Below are positions 1 to 10,549 of a DNA stretch of 64,000 nucleotides, one piece after another. The position numbers were made by a program, and so were the translations under genes. This DNA is from Balanoglossus misakiensis (lineage: Eukaryota; Hemichordata), in NCBI GenBank assembly GCA_040954595.2, contig CM082587.2, positions 8,990,001 to 9,054,000 of the forward strand, written 5' to 3'. Positions within the stretch are counted from its first letter, which is position 1. Every line of letters begins with the position of its first letter. Below the pieces are notes generated by a model that was given only the letters and a program-made list of their open reading frames with translations, made no database searches and was not told where the DNA came from.

Positions 1-2547
1 TGTTCAATCAAAGATAACACATAGTTGTCATGTTCATACTTCTTGAGCGATGGCACTATCTTAGTTAAGTCCTGAGCATAGTACACACGTAGATCAGTGG
101 CACTGAGATAGGATCCTATGGTCTTGTGACAACAACAGAATAAATTCAGGTTGAATGATAACATTTTTGCAAACTTGGCAAGAGCCCTCCCCCCCCCCCA
201 AAAAAAAAAAAAAAAATTGCGAAAATTAATAGTTGTGAAAGGACAATGTGTACAATTAAATGTTTGTCGGAGATAGGAGAATGCACAAATTAATTGTCAC
301 GAAAAATTCGCCTCATGATATTGCGAAAATTTCCTGTTGCGAAAATTTTTCGGTTTTAAAATATCTACACTATATCTGTGGTACAGCTCTTGTCCAAATT
401 CTGACCAATCACCATCGAGTTACCTACCTGAGCATATACAGGAGTGGCTACATACAAACATGATAATTTTTCACGCTTCATTGTGGACTCGATTTCACGT
501 ACAATAATCGGTGCTGCTTCCTGAAGCAATTGGAGATTCTGCGGAACCTTCTTTTCTTTACAGTCCCTGGGCTTTTTTGTACATCTACATATAGTACAAT
601 ACAAATAAGAAATTAAAATGCTGTGTTATACTGTAAAACTATTTATTTTCGAAGGTAATGAATTTTCGCAAAATACGCGAGAGCCAAAATAGCGTGAAAA
701 TAAAAAGTCACGTAATTTTTTGAAGATAACGATGCAGTGAATGAAATAAGAGAACGCGAATATTAATACTTGCGAAACAGTGGCCTCTCTCGATATTGCG
801 AAAAATTTTAACTTGCGAAAATATAGTGTTTTACATGCAGTATATCCTTGACTACAAGGCCTAATGATAACTGAAAGAATCTTGTTGACTGTTCCACTAT
901 CTGGTGGGGAGGGTGGAGCCAAGGGGTGTGAGGACGGTGACAATTGTACAGTCCAAGTACCAGTCAAATGTCATTACACTTAAAAGGATATGAATGAAGG
1001 TATAAGACTCATATTAAATTTGATTTTTTCCTGTTAGGGAGCTTTCAGTTGTTATATGGGTGGGGGATGGGAAATGGGGAGATTACATTTTACATGTAAT
1101 TTCTCATGGCCCACCCCCCTTCATAATAATTGAAATCTCCCTTATTGGGAAATTACTAGTACTCACTGTGCTGAATACTCAGCGCTCTTATTTCTCCAGT
1201 GCATTACTGCATAGTTGCCATGGCAAAGCTTCTCTCCTCCCTCCAAGGCTAAGCGACGAATGTAGGGCGCTCGCACCAGATATTTTTCAACGAGCGCTTC
1301 TATCTGCGTCATACACGTGTAGTTTGCGTCGGAGGTCCTGAACGCTAGACACGGTTGGGGTGGATCTCCACGAATCGCGTCCTCGCGGAAAGTGGTGTAA
1401 TTTTTATGAACGTCGGGGAACGTTATATTTTTGAAATAATTGGCAATGAATTTTATTGCGGCTTTGTTTGGGAACACATCGTCCTCACACATACGCATCT
1501 GGTATTTTGTGCACAACTCGGTTTTATACTGACGTCTCGGTACGGCAGCAATGAGGTTTCCCTTCTCAATACCACCATTGCACATGTCATAGAAGTCTTC
1601 GAATGGAAGGGTGGGTAGCAGTTCGTTTAGTGCGTCGATGTCAAATGTCTGATCAAAGCGTCTGGGCGTGTCAATGTCTGTTTCCTGGAAAGAGTGGGGT
1701 TGGAAATCATGAGTGACTATGCCGAGTCTGTTTGCAACAGCAAATTGTAAAGTCCATCGGTACATGCTGTAGAAACTGCCCGCCCCGCCCGCTTGTTTAT
1801 ACGCAGGTATAACAAACTGTTGCCGGAGTTTTCCTTGTTTTCCGTCTGTCTGGAATCGCGGGAATTCTTTCACATCCTTGCAATCTGGGCTGCCCAACGG
1901 CACATCCGGGGTAGAAGTTTCCATCTCAGAATCCAACTCTTCGTTGTCCGAACCTTGAAGTTGCGAATCAAAGTCATGTGACCGACTTGTGTTTCCAATG
2001 GTGAAGTTCTCAGTTGTCAATGACAACCCTTGTGTGCCGGAGCTATGAACATCAATATTGGACTTGACACTTTTCTGCGAAAATGGTACATATTATGGTT
2101 CTTAGATGTAGTGTACAAAGAAAATGTATAAAACTTTCTTAATTTATTACAAACTGTACTATACACCTTCAGTAGATCATGAGTTTTGTACCAAATATTT
2201 AGCTATTATGGTAGCCCGCATATGTACCAGTAACTGAACTTAAAATAGATGACTAAACAGCTGAATAACAAAAAAAACACGAAAAATAGTAATATGGTGT
2301 TTTTACCATCACCCTTTTATAATATATTTATTTTGTTCTAACATAGGAATCACCATGATGGACATACATTATTATTTGATTTTCGCGTGAACTGCTTATA
2401 TCATAACATAATACCGTATTGTCTCTCACCTGTGTAGTGATGGTACAGCCTTGCAAAACAACTGGATAATTCTTGTATAGTTTTCGAATTAACACAAGGT
2501 TACAAATAAGTACAACAGTGAAGATGGCAAGGACCAAGTTAGTGTTC
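1..2547 (-). CDS. POFUT-like GDP-fucose O-fucosyltransferase family protein, partial (3' end outside window)
   Basis: Minus-strand gene whose exons read 2547-2430, 2074-1167, 584-424 and 115-1 and continue left of the window. The joins keep frame: phase 0 into the second exon, phase 2 into the third, phase 1 into the fourth. The first visible exon carries one hydrophobic segment (LAIFTVVLICNLVLI) followed by basic residues, as in a type II Golgi/ER membrane protein; its ATG must lie in an upstream exon I could not place. The luminal part has a GG..S-type sugar-nucleotide loop (KQAGGAGSFY), a FDQTFDIDALNELLP segment and an HWR motif near the end of the second exon, which resemble the HxR region of protein O-fucosyltransferases. 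The last exon ends in DNYVLSLIE, also like that family. It would transfer fucose from GDP-fucose in the secretory pathway; family assignment is by motif, and the acceptor is unknown. Confidence 0.68.
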
Positions 2548-3834
2548 CTATAAATGAAACAACAACTGTATGACAGCTACTGAGCTAGGCAAATAGACTT
2601 AAACCTGTGTTAATGGCCACCTCTATACAGTGGCCACTTTGTTACAGTATCTGTGCAATTTACATGTGCAGTGATTGACCCATCTATGAAGGCCAGTTTA
2701 GGAAAGTCCCTTGACTGGCCACTATAGACATGTTCGAGTATATTTTGTACTTTCATATTTGACATCCAATTTATGCAACTTCAGTCTGGCATGGCATTCG
2801 ATCTGTCCACCAGCATACAGCCTATACTGGCACATGTATCCTCAATCCACGCTTTCGTGATTTTAACAACGTTAGACAGGCATTGTGACCTCTAACTCAA
2901 AGGATATAACCCGTTCACCCCCAGTTCCGTCTACACAGGTCCAACTTTACTATGGTGGTGAAAGGATTACCATAGACAAAGCAGATAGACGGGCATGTAA
3001 CTGACAGTGTTTTGTCTGATGCACAGCTGCAGTTTTTAATGGACCTAGTAATCCTGTTCAACAGATTACCGAAAGAGCTCAGAACCATCTGTGGCACTGA
3101 CTTAGCGACCTTGTCTAAACATTTTATCTCACAGTTTCTCATATACCGTACAATATTACTAGTATTTAGTGTGTTGGCAGTGCCAAATATGGACAGTATT
3201 TTTTCACTTATTGCAAACATGGGTAACATTTTTTAAACTGTTGATTCCAATCACAGGAATCAGATGGCATATATCTTATTAATTTTCTAAGACAAGTCAT
3301 TTAGGTGTGTCAGCTGAATCCGTGACACATTTCGGCCAACCAATAAACCGATTTGCAACTTCAAAAAAGGAAATTGAAAAATTGCTAAATGTCAATTTTC
3401 AAATTGTTTCTTCATCTTAATTATTAAATTTTAGGCCTATTTTCTAATTACAAATTCTTTGTCTGAGATTGACAAATGGGAAATTGGTATATACTGCTGT
3501 GAGGATGGCACTTTGCGGCCATTCAAATTTCCCTCCGACGAACGTCATTTCCAACAATGCACTATTTCCGTTTTCCCAATTTTCAATTTACCAAAAATCT
3601 CTTTATCCTAATGTAGGGGGGGGGGGAGCTGATAGTATCAATCTTTTGCCTAGGAACATGAAATTGTTACACTTTTTTTAGTAAACGGACTTAGTTGAGC
3701 CAATTGATTAGGCATACATGTGAAGTTAGCTAGTTTATGAAGAAGAGGAAGTTCAAATCAGTAAACTAAAACGATAACTTTTTTTCCTACCATTGAGATC
3801 CATATTGAGTATTTAGAATCAAGTATTTCACTTT

Positions 3835-3926
3835 AACCCTTTCACCCCCAGTTCCCTCTTTAGAGGTCTGACTTTACCATAGAAAACAATGGGTTTGGAC
3901 TGAACCATGGTGGTGAAAGGGTTAAA
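3835..3926. repeat. Short palindromic dispersed repeat (AACCCTTTCACC type)
   Basis: The segment begins with aaccctttcacccccagtt and ends with ggtggtgaaagggttaa, so its ends are inverted copies. Very similar sequence recurs at about 43340-43425, partly near 2905-2970, and with diverged ends at 39040-39100. A small non-autonomous element is the simplest reading. Confidence 0.6.
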
Positions 3927-4706
3927 TAATAAATGTAATAGAAAAGTGATTACAAAAAATGTACAAGGACTCTGAAGAAATTATTATGAATGTAACATGC
4001 ACGGAGAGAGAACACAAATTTTGAGGACAAGTTATTGTTGTATGGAAGTGAAAGGGTTAATTTTCAGAATCACACAGTTTAAAATATTCAACAGCATATT
4101 AGTTAAGGATGTACGTTCAGTAAAATTGAAAGTAATGTCATTTTTTTAATTGTGGATTTTTGGATTCTCCGTTGTATGTATAATGAAAATCCGCAATAAA
4201 ATTTAGGAGTCACCGCGCTTGTTTTTGAAATACAGAGCCATGAATTTGGTCGATAATAGAAGAAATCTGCTGACTCAGCATTTTTCGCCAATGGTTTGTC
4301 TATGGGCAAATTTTTTAACGCAATTTATCTCAAAATAGAGCGCGGTGACCCCTATATTTTATTTGACCAATGAATTTATATTTGCTGGACTGAGCTATGC
4401 GTAAAATTTCGTGAAAATGACAATAGTAGAAGTTTGTTTTCTGGCGATTACCAATGTAATCCTATGGGAAAAAGACCGGGCGCGCAGTGTTTCCGGTTTA
4501 TGTTCTGCGCGTACATCCTTATAAATGGTGAGACACTTGATAACAATTGGAAAGAACTTACCTTGCGGCCATGGTGGTTTTAAACCTTCAAAAATAGATT
4601 CTTAACGGAGCAGTACTTGAAACGATTGTTGTATCTGGGATCCTATCCACAAACTCAAAAGAACAGGGAGTGAATTGATGCTTATAATCCCAGATAAATG
4701 ATACAT

Positions 4707-4885
4707 AATATATTCATTTATTTCATAGTATTTTCATAATATATTCATTTATTTCATAGTATTTTCATAATATATTCATTAATTTCATAGTATTTTCACA
4801 ATATATTCATTTATTTCATAGTATTTTCAATATATATTTTATTTATTTCATAGTATTTTCATAATATATTCATTTATTTCTCAAG
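4707..4885. repeat. Tandem repeat, about 31-bp AT-rich unit
   Basis: Five to six copies of a unit reading roughly ataatatattcatttatttc then atagtattttc follow head to tail with few differences. This is a minisatellite; no coding or regulatory role is visible. Confidence 0.85.
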
Positions 4886-5923
4886 AGTATTACCTTGCAG
4901 CTGTTATGCAGTTTAGCGGAAAAGGGGTTACGGCAAATCTGTCAGTTTCTGCGCCATCATTCACTCAAATCGAGAGAGAACAGTTCCGGTTTCGGGACAC
5001 ACAGGCAGTTGGTCATGCGTTTGAAGAGATACCCTGAATCATTCGTGAAACAGCTACACACAAAATTCTCCATTTTAAGAAACTGCTCAAGCGAAACTTG
5101 TTTTTCTTTGGGGGGATATCATCTTTGAATATAGAGTCCGTATTCCACACGGTGCCTGTATTGCGATAACATTAACAGTCTTTCTGAATTCCAAATTGTC
5201 TGTTGTCCAGAAGGGATTTTATTTTTACCGTTCAGTGTTAGGATGGCGTCTTTGTTTACGGTTGCGCGAAATGCATCGGTAGATTTTTCCATATGGTGTA
5301 AAAGATAAAGTTTGCGCACGAGCGTGTGTTGGGTTGTTTCTGTGTAATGACGCGCGACGTCTACAGACCGTCCGGATAAACACATAGCCTGATGAACAGA
5401 TGGAAGTTTTTTTTTTCATTTTCGCAATACCACCCTGTTTCATCATTTTGCTAGCCTGGTCTCCATACCCAGTGTGTTTTAGATAGACTCACACACAAGG
5501 GTCTGGCCACAGAGTCAACTATCTTCCATTTAGAAGATCTGCATGTCAATAGAGCTCAAAATGCGATGTTACGGCAACGACGTCACCGCATGGTCTTGAC
5601 TCTGACGTCGTTCAAGTCAATCAAGTGACACACCACTGATTGGCCAGAGCAATGGGGGTCTCAGTCTATGCTGTGACCAGGTGTAACCTCTTTTGTTGTC
5701 CACTTTATTGTAGCTGTATGCAGATTCTGCGCAATATGGCTGTTGCTATCGTGGTATCGATGCATCGCCAAGAGATGACAAACTGATGCAAATGCAAGTA
5801 ATATGGCTTAATGGTGGGGATTTTAAAGGATAAGAAATATATTTTAAGTATTTTATTATGGAAAAATAAGTGAAATCTGGCAGGGGCTTTTATGCTTGAA
5901 AATATTCGCATGGCTACAGTCCA

Positions 5924-6131
5924 CACTAACATTATACACATGATGACTGACAATGAGGGCAACAGTGTATTTTGATGACCGAGGGCGCTGCTAGTCACAA
6001 CTAAAACAGTCTTGTTTTCCCAAGGGCATAGCCCGAGGGAAAACAGACTGTTTTGGTGTGACTGGCAGTCCCGAGGTCATCAAAAATAAACTGTTGCCCG
6101 AATATGTCAGTCCTCATGTGTTATATAACAC
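5924..6131. mobile_element. Foldback (MITE-like) palindrome
   Basis: The left half (gggcaacagtgtattttgatga, then ctagtcacaactaaaacagtc, then ttttccc) is mirrored by the right half (gggaaaacagactgttttggtgtgactggcag, then tcatcaaaaataaactgttgccc). The loop lies near 6023-6035. The whole folds into a hairpin with about 90-100-nt arms. No coding capacity. Outer ends grade into a gtgttatataacacac motif, so the exact borders are uncertain. Confidence 0.7.
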
Positions 6132-6802
6132 ACCAAACACGACACACACCACATCCAGGCAACAATACCGGGCAGAAACCGATTGAACTGATGCCTTAGG
6201 GAACAGTTCGAAATGACTAAGGTCACGTGACGGCGTATTGACGAATCACGATCGAGGGTTTGCTGCATGGTGTGTTATAATAAACAGTGATGATCGGAGA
6301 CCGGAGACCAGGGCGTAGGGGAAAAGAAACGCCCGGGGACAGTCTCTTTTTACGCACAGAATTCTGTGCGCAGAACGACACGGGTGGTAAATCTTGCATG
6401 TAAGCTAATTGGTCACTCAATGTAAACCAAATGACTTCATCGCATTCTAAATAAGGAAATAGAGGTGGAGTCACCAAGTATGTTTTCAAAACGGGATGTG
6501 GGAGTGGTTTTGAAGGTGTATGAATATTCATAACCAAGCTTTGTTAATTATATCATCCAACCACTGGCGCCGTCAACATTTGATAGATCACTCGTTATCC
6601 ATTCGTCACTAAGCGACCCTGATCGTTGCCAGGGCTACTATCTTTCAGCTCAGCAGGACATTACGCGACTGTCCCCGGGCGTTGTATTCTAGATCGACGC
6701 CCTGGTCTCCGGGCTAGGAAATCTGCCCAGAGAGGCTAGGTAAGCTGTAGTCTTGCTCCAAGACTGTGTGATACTGAACAAGAAATGCGCGTCCGCGTTG
6801 CG

Positions 6803-6992
6803 TATAGGGCTGGTTTGTCTTAACCGCCATCTTGGAAACAAGGTGCGTTGTGGGATAGAATTGGAGGGTTTTGGAGGGGTAATTATGCACATGTGCATAA
6901 TGAACCCTCCAATTATCCCTCCAAAACCTTCCAATTCTATCCCACAACGCACCTTGTTTCCAAGATGGCGGTTAAGACAAACCTGCCCTATA
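6803..6992. mobile_element. Near-perfect 190-bp foldback MITE
   Basis: The element starts TATAGGGCTGG and ends CCTGCCCTATA. Its arms of about 85-90 nt are near-perfect inverted copies (ttaaccgccatcttggaaac against gtttccaagatggcggttaa). The centre is the palindrome attatgcacatgtgcataat. The TA at both edges would fit a TA target duplication as made by Tc1/mariner-type transposases, which is inference. Open frames on both strands here are only the two faces of the palindrome. Confidence 0.85.
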
Positions 6993-7321
6993 GAACAGGA
7001 CGCGACGCTAATCACACATATATGTGTGCAGAAACGTACAGTCGCTATGCCTGGCGGCGCGTCCACGTACGCTGACGCAGTTCCGAAAGTTCCATAGGCA
7101 CAGCGACTGCAGTCTAGGTAAGGGCGACGTTTTTATTTTCTGTGTTTCTCATCTCCCGACCGACCGTAAATTTCAGCTCCGACATGAAAATAAAAAAAAC
7201 TGTTTTATTTGCGCCGACTCTGAGCCTGAGGCGATCATCCTAGCAACAGCGCCCCCAACGGCTAATTGTGAGATTTTGCAAATATGACGTCATATTCATC
7301 ATGGCGGTCGTGTCGGACCAT

Positions 7322-7934
7322 GCAGACGGTAGAAGTTGCAACTGGAAAATGACCTGAGGGCAGCGCTGCCCTCAGGGCAGCAGCAAATGGGTACACAACA
7401 TTCAATGACGTCACAGAAAATAGTCCCGCGTAAGAACCCATGCGGCGAGTGCCAAGTCCTGGCTGCCAGTGTCCTGCATGCTGCAGATTACACCTCGGTG
7501 TGGGATCCTACCGTTGTTGAAGGTAAGTTAAATTCCCGAAAGACATGTTGAAAATACATAATATATCAACACGTTCGTACTGACTACATTAGCAGAGTTG
7601 CATGGGCAATTAAATTTGCAAACGATGTTATTTTGTTAGTAATGTCTAATGGTTCGCAGCTGACCAGGCCCTCATGATGCATGCACGAGACATATATATT
7701 AAACATGACAGAAAAATTACAACTTCTTTAGAAATTCGTTGCATAGTGAATATCCGATAATACCTCCATGTGTATACGGTATATATCAATCTGCTCTGAT
7801 CGTAGCAATATTAAGAGGTTATAACTTATAAACGGCAAGCTAGGCTATTTGGTTTTGAATATGAGACCTCTGGGGTAAAAATTAGCATATTTGGCAGGCG
7901 GGAAATACTAGTAATCTGCCCTGAGGGCAACTCA
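7322..7934 (+). repeat. Left inverted arm of the foldback element
   Basis: About 610 bp that reappears as reverse complement at 17178-17787. It holds a short ctgagggcagcgctgccctcag palindrome near 7352-7373 and an open frame of 71 codons at 7336-7551 that overlaps a GAAG|GTAAGT donor-like site near 7520. The arms differ at scattered positions only (for example 7797-7800 tcaa against the mirrored site near 17330). Confidence 0.85.
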
Positions 7935-8285
7935 GACATTCATTTCATATGTTTATACATGTCATTGCATAGCATCTGCCCTGAGGGCAACACTATATCT
8001 GAGCTGCCCTCAGGGCAGACATACATTTCATTTGTACGTACATGTCATTGCATAGCATCTGCCCTGAGGGCAACACTATATCTGAGCTGCCCTCAGGGCA
8101 GACATTCATTTCATATGTACGTACATGTCATTGCATAGCATCTGCCCTGAGGGCAACACTATATCTGAGCTGCCCTCAGGGCAGACATTCATTTCATATG
8201 TACGTACATGTCATTGCATAGTATCTGCCCTGAGGGCAACACTATATCTTAGCTGCCCTCAGGGCAGACATTCATTTCATATGTA
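7935..8285 (+). repeat. 83-bp satellite array, left part
   Basis: Repeats of an 83-bp unit recur with the same spacing (CTGAGGG at about 7981, 8064, 8147 and 8230). Each unit carries the two short palindromes TGCCCTGAGGGCA and TGCCCTCAGGGCA plus a catatgtacgtacatg segment. The orientation is the same as in the part at 16636-17177, which shows that both are one array split by the LTR element. Confidence 0.88.
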
Positions 8286-8830
8286 TGTAGAGGTTTAACG
8301 AGGTCCATTTTACATTTCTGAATGCCTTTGCGGTTTTTGTAATTACTCAGCAGGCGCGGCACACGCGCCAAAACCGATTAGCCTGTTAGTACGCACGTTC
8401 AGTTTTCATTCAATGTTTGCCTTTGGTTGTCTAGCAACGACGATTTCGAGCGACAGCTGTCAATCATTTATTTAGCTACTTTTCTTGGCTTGAAGCCGAC
8501 ATGATATGTAGATTTTAGGTGCTTTCTCCGACGTCCGATATGCAAATTAGCTTTTCTGATTTTGAATCCGACCCGAGGGTATATAAGTAGCGATTCTCTT
8601 TAAAACGGGGTCGCTCAAGGGGTTTTTCTTATCGAGGCCACACCAGCAACAGCAAAGAAGGTACAGCTCTTCATTTTTACGCAGTATTGTTGATCATTTT
8701 TCGTGTTCAGTTAATAAATACGCCACGTTGGCTTCTACACTTTATTATTTTGTCCTTGTGCGCTCTGTCACTCGGGTGTAAGGTCGTTACCCTTACTGAT
8801 CACCTGACCAGTCTCAACGTAATAATAACG
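8286..8830 (+). mobile_element. 5' LTR of Ty3/gypsy element
   Basis: 545 bp, starting TGTAGAGG and ending ataataacg; by eye it is identical to 16091-16635. A TATATAA box at 8580-8586 and an AATAAA signal at 8713-8718 give the expected U3-R-U5 order. I could not define a clear target duplication because the insertion is inside a repetitive array. The end lacks a clean CA, so the 3' border may be off by a few bases. Confidence 0.9.
8580..8586 (+). promoter_or_regulatory. LTR TATA box
   Basis: TATATAA lies in the middle of the LTR, about 130 bp before the AATAAA signal. This is the usual position of the promoter for the genomic RNA of an LTR element. The same box is in the 3' LTR at 16385-16391. 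Confidence 0.7.
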
Positions 8831-8852
8831 GCGAAGGAAAAATCTCGACAAT

Positions 8853-8869
8853 TGGTGGCAGCGGTGGGA
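8853..8869 (+). promoter_or_regulatory. Candidate primer binding site (tRNA-Leu type)
   Basis: TGGTGGCAGCGGTGGGA lies 22 bp after the apparent LTR end. It begins with the TGG that pairs with a tRNA 3' CCA, and the rest resembles the complement of the 3' end of a tRNA-Leu (TGGTG.CAG..GTGGGA). The gap to the LTR end is longer than usual, so the LTR border or the priming site may be slightly different. Confidence 0.5.
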
Positions 8870-8959
8870 TTTTACGTCAGAGACTGTAGTACGAGAGCAC
8901 AAGTTGAGCGACCAACGAAATAAAACTGAAATCGAGAACTTAGCTCCCCTTCGAAAATT

Positions 8960-10549
8960 ATGTCAGCCCCCGACGACAGCACATCGGCTATCGACAGAAC
9001 AAGTAGTTTAGATGACACCGATAAGGTAATAATGTTTAAGGCATCGAACAAATCACCTGATACGTCCGACTCCGAAGAGAGCACTTGTGGCCTCACGAGT
9101 GGAGCTGGAGGTCCTGCCAAAGTACACAGCCCCTTTGCCGAAGTTTTGTCGAAAACTGTCGGGAGGGTGCGGTCCACGTTATTCGGTTCAGCGGCATCTA
9201 AACAAAACAGCCCCGTCACGCACTCGCCTGGCCCACAACTCTCGACCCCAGGACCCTCTGGCGACCAACTCAGCCAATTCGTCCCCCAATCTCCGTTGTC
9301 TAATACCGACGAATCGACGTCATCCCCGAAAATATATGAACAACAAGGGGGGCGACCAAAACACCGTTCTCCAGTCGTGCCACCGCAGCGGGAGTCGACG
9401 ATCGAACGAAACGCCGTGCGGTTCGACCTCCGCACGTCTACACCCAACTTCGAATCTCCCCCAGAAAGACCTACCGTAGTCCCGGTGTCGTATGACCACG
9501 ACCCTAGTACTCGAAGACGTGAGGAATCAGCTTTGTCTCCGTCTGAACAGCACCGTAATATACGCAAAAACGACGATCAGCGCTCCAGCACGACCGACCG
9601 AGATTATCCCGACCATTTCTCTGCCGACGCTGTACCCTATCCGTATCACCGCCTAAACGACGAAATGAATGTGAACGTCACACCTCACCCTCATGGACCG
9701 TATGGGATACGCCCCCCTCACCGCCCACTGGTTATGCCCGACCGATTTGACGGAATAATATCATGGGAAGATTATAAATCCCATTTCCAATATTGTTCCC
9801 TGCTTAATGGCTGGAATGAAGCACAAAAAGGTCAGTTTCTAGCAGCCTTGCTGAATGGCCCCGCCCAGAAAGTGTTAAAGCGATTAGAGAATAATGGTAA
9901 GGTGACGTATGCCCGTTTAGTTCGACAATTGGACAACCAGTACAGCACCGTCGGCCAAGCTGAAAAGTTTCTGTTTCAGCTACAAAGTCGACGTCGCCGT
10001 CGCGACGAATCCCTCGCAGAATTCGGAAACTCCATCCTAGAGCTCACCGAATGCGCCTATCCTGAGCTCGATTCTACCGCCGTAGACAGATTAGCGAGGC
10101 AGTACTTCGAGACAGCCCTTACCGACCCGATGTTGCGCATGGATCTGCACCGTTCCCAACCGAAGTCGATGAACGACGCGATCCGAACGGCCATCTCCCT
10201 GGAGGCCTATTTCCTAGCTGAGGACGACCGGGCGAATCGCCGCCGCCCCTTATCTCGACGCATCCAACAGACTGATCATAACATCGACGAAGCTACATCC
10301 TACAACGGCTCAGTCCTGCGTGTCCGGAACGAACGGACTTCATCGGACCGACCTCCTGATCGTCGCGATTCTTGGAGCGACGAAACACAGAGAAGGTATC
10401 AGCGGGGCGAATGTTTTCTCTGCGGAGAAAAGGGACATTTGCGCCGATCTTGCCCCCATCGTCAGGACGGGGGAAACGACAGCCGACCAAACGACAGGGG
10501 CAACGCGAGGTCGGACAACGGTACCCAGCCCCGCCCCCGAAATTTGTAA
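8960..10549 (+). CDS. gag: Gypsy gag polyprotein
   Basis: 529 residues from the first ATG after the candidate primer site. The N-terminal 230 residues are Ser/Pro-rich and disordered-looking. A capsid-like helical domain follows (from about FDGIISWEDYKSHF to SLEAYF). A CCHC zinc knuckle, CFLCGEKGHLRRSC, lies at about residues 485-498 and an Arg/Asn-rich tail closes the protein. It would package element RNA into cytoplasmic particles. The frame ends at TAA 10547-10549, directly after a slippery heptamer, and pol continues in the -1 frame. No internal stops, so the copy looks intact. Confidence 0.92.
   Translation: MSAPDDSTSAIDRTSSLDDTDKVIMFKASNKSPDTSDSEESTCGLTSGAGGPAKVHSPFAEVLSKTVGRVRSTLFGSAASKQNSPVTHSPGPQLSTPGPSGDQLSQFVPQSPLSNTDESTSSPKIYEQQGGRPKHRSPVVPPQRESTIERNAVRFDLRTSTPNFESPPERPTVVPVSYDHDPSTRRREESALSPSEQHRNIRKNDDQRSSTTDRDYPDHFSADAVPYPYHRLNDEMNVNVTPHPHGPYGIRPPHRPLVMPDRFDGIISWEDYKSHFQYCSLLNGWNEAQKGQFLAALLNGPAQKVLKRLENNGKVTYARLVRQLDNQYSTVGQAEKFLFQLQSRRRRRDESLAEFGNSILELTECAYPELDSTAVDRLARQYFETALTDPMLRMDLHRSQPKSMNDAIRTAISLEAYFLAEDDRANRRRPLSRRIQQTDHNIDEATSYNGSVLRVRNERTSSDRPPDRRDSWSDETQRRYQRGECFLCGEKGHLRRSCPHRQDGGNDSRPNDRGNARSDNGTQPRPRNL
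10540..10546 (+). promoter_or_regulatory. Probable -1 ribosomal frameshift heptamer A AAT TTG
   Basis: In the gag frame the bases read A-AAT-TTG followed at once by TAA, matching the X-XXY-YYZ rule for -1 slippage. The pol frame is open across this point in the -1 register and carries no obvious start of its own after the gag stop before the protease. I did not fold the downstream RNA. Confidence 0.72.

Larger units (their letters stand above)
2600..5920. other. Intergenic stretch, repeat-rich, no gene recognised
   Basis: No exon with convincing coding character was found. It holds short dispersed repeats: a 'ggccact/gaaagtcccttgactggccact' type near 2610-2730 that recurs near 44830-44890, and palindromic copies with ends like AACCCTTTCACC/GGTGAAAGGGTT near 2910 and at 3835-3926. 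A tandem array lies at about 4707-4885. The short open frames here lack family motifs and flank homopolymers. Confidence 0.6.

Noticed and set aside
6689-7097. Overlapping long frames on both strands
   Set aside because: They lie across the 6803-6992 palindrome and are mirror readings of the same hairpin; no family motif.
7917-8280. CRISPR-like regular repeats
   Set aside because: Units are contiguous 83-bp copies without unique spacers, in a eukaryotic foldback element; it is a satellite array.
8872-9567. 231-codon minus-strand frame opposite gag
   Set aside because: It is antisense to an intact gag with no domain; a shadow of coding bias.
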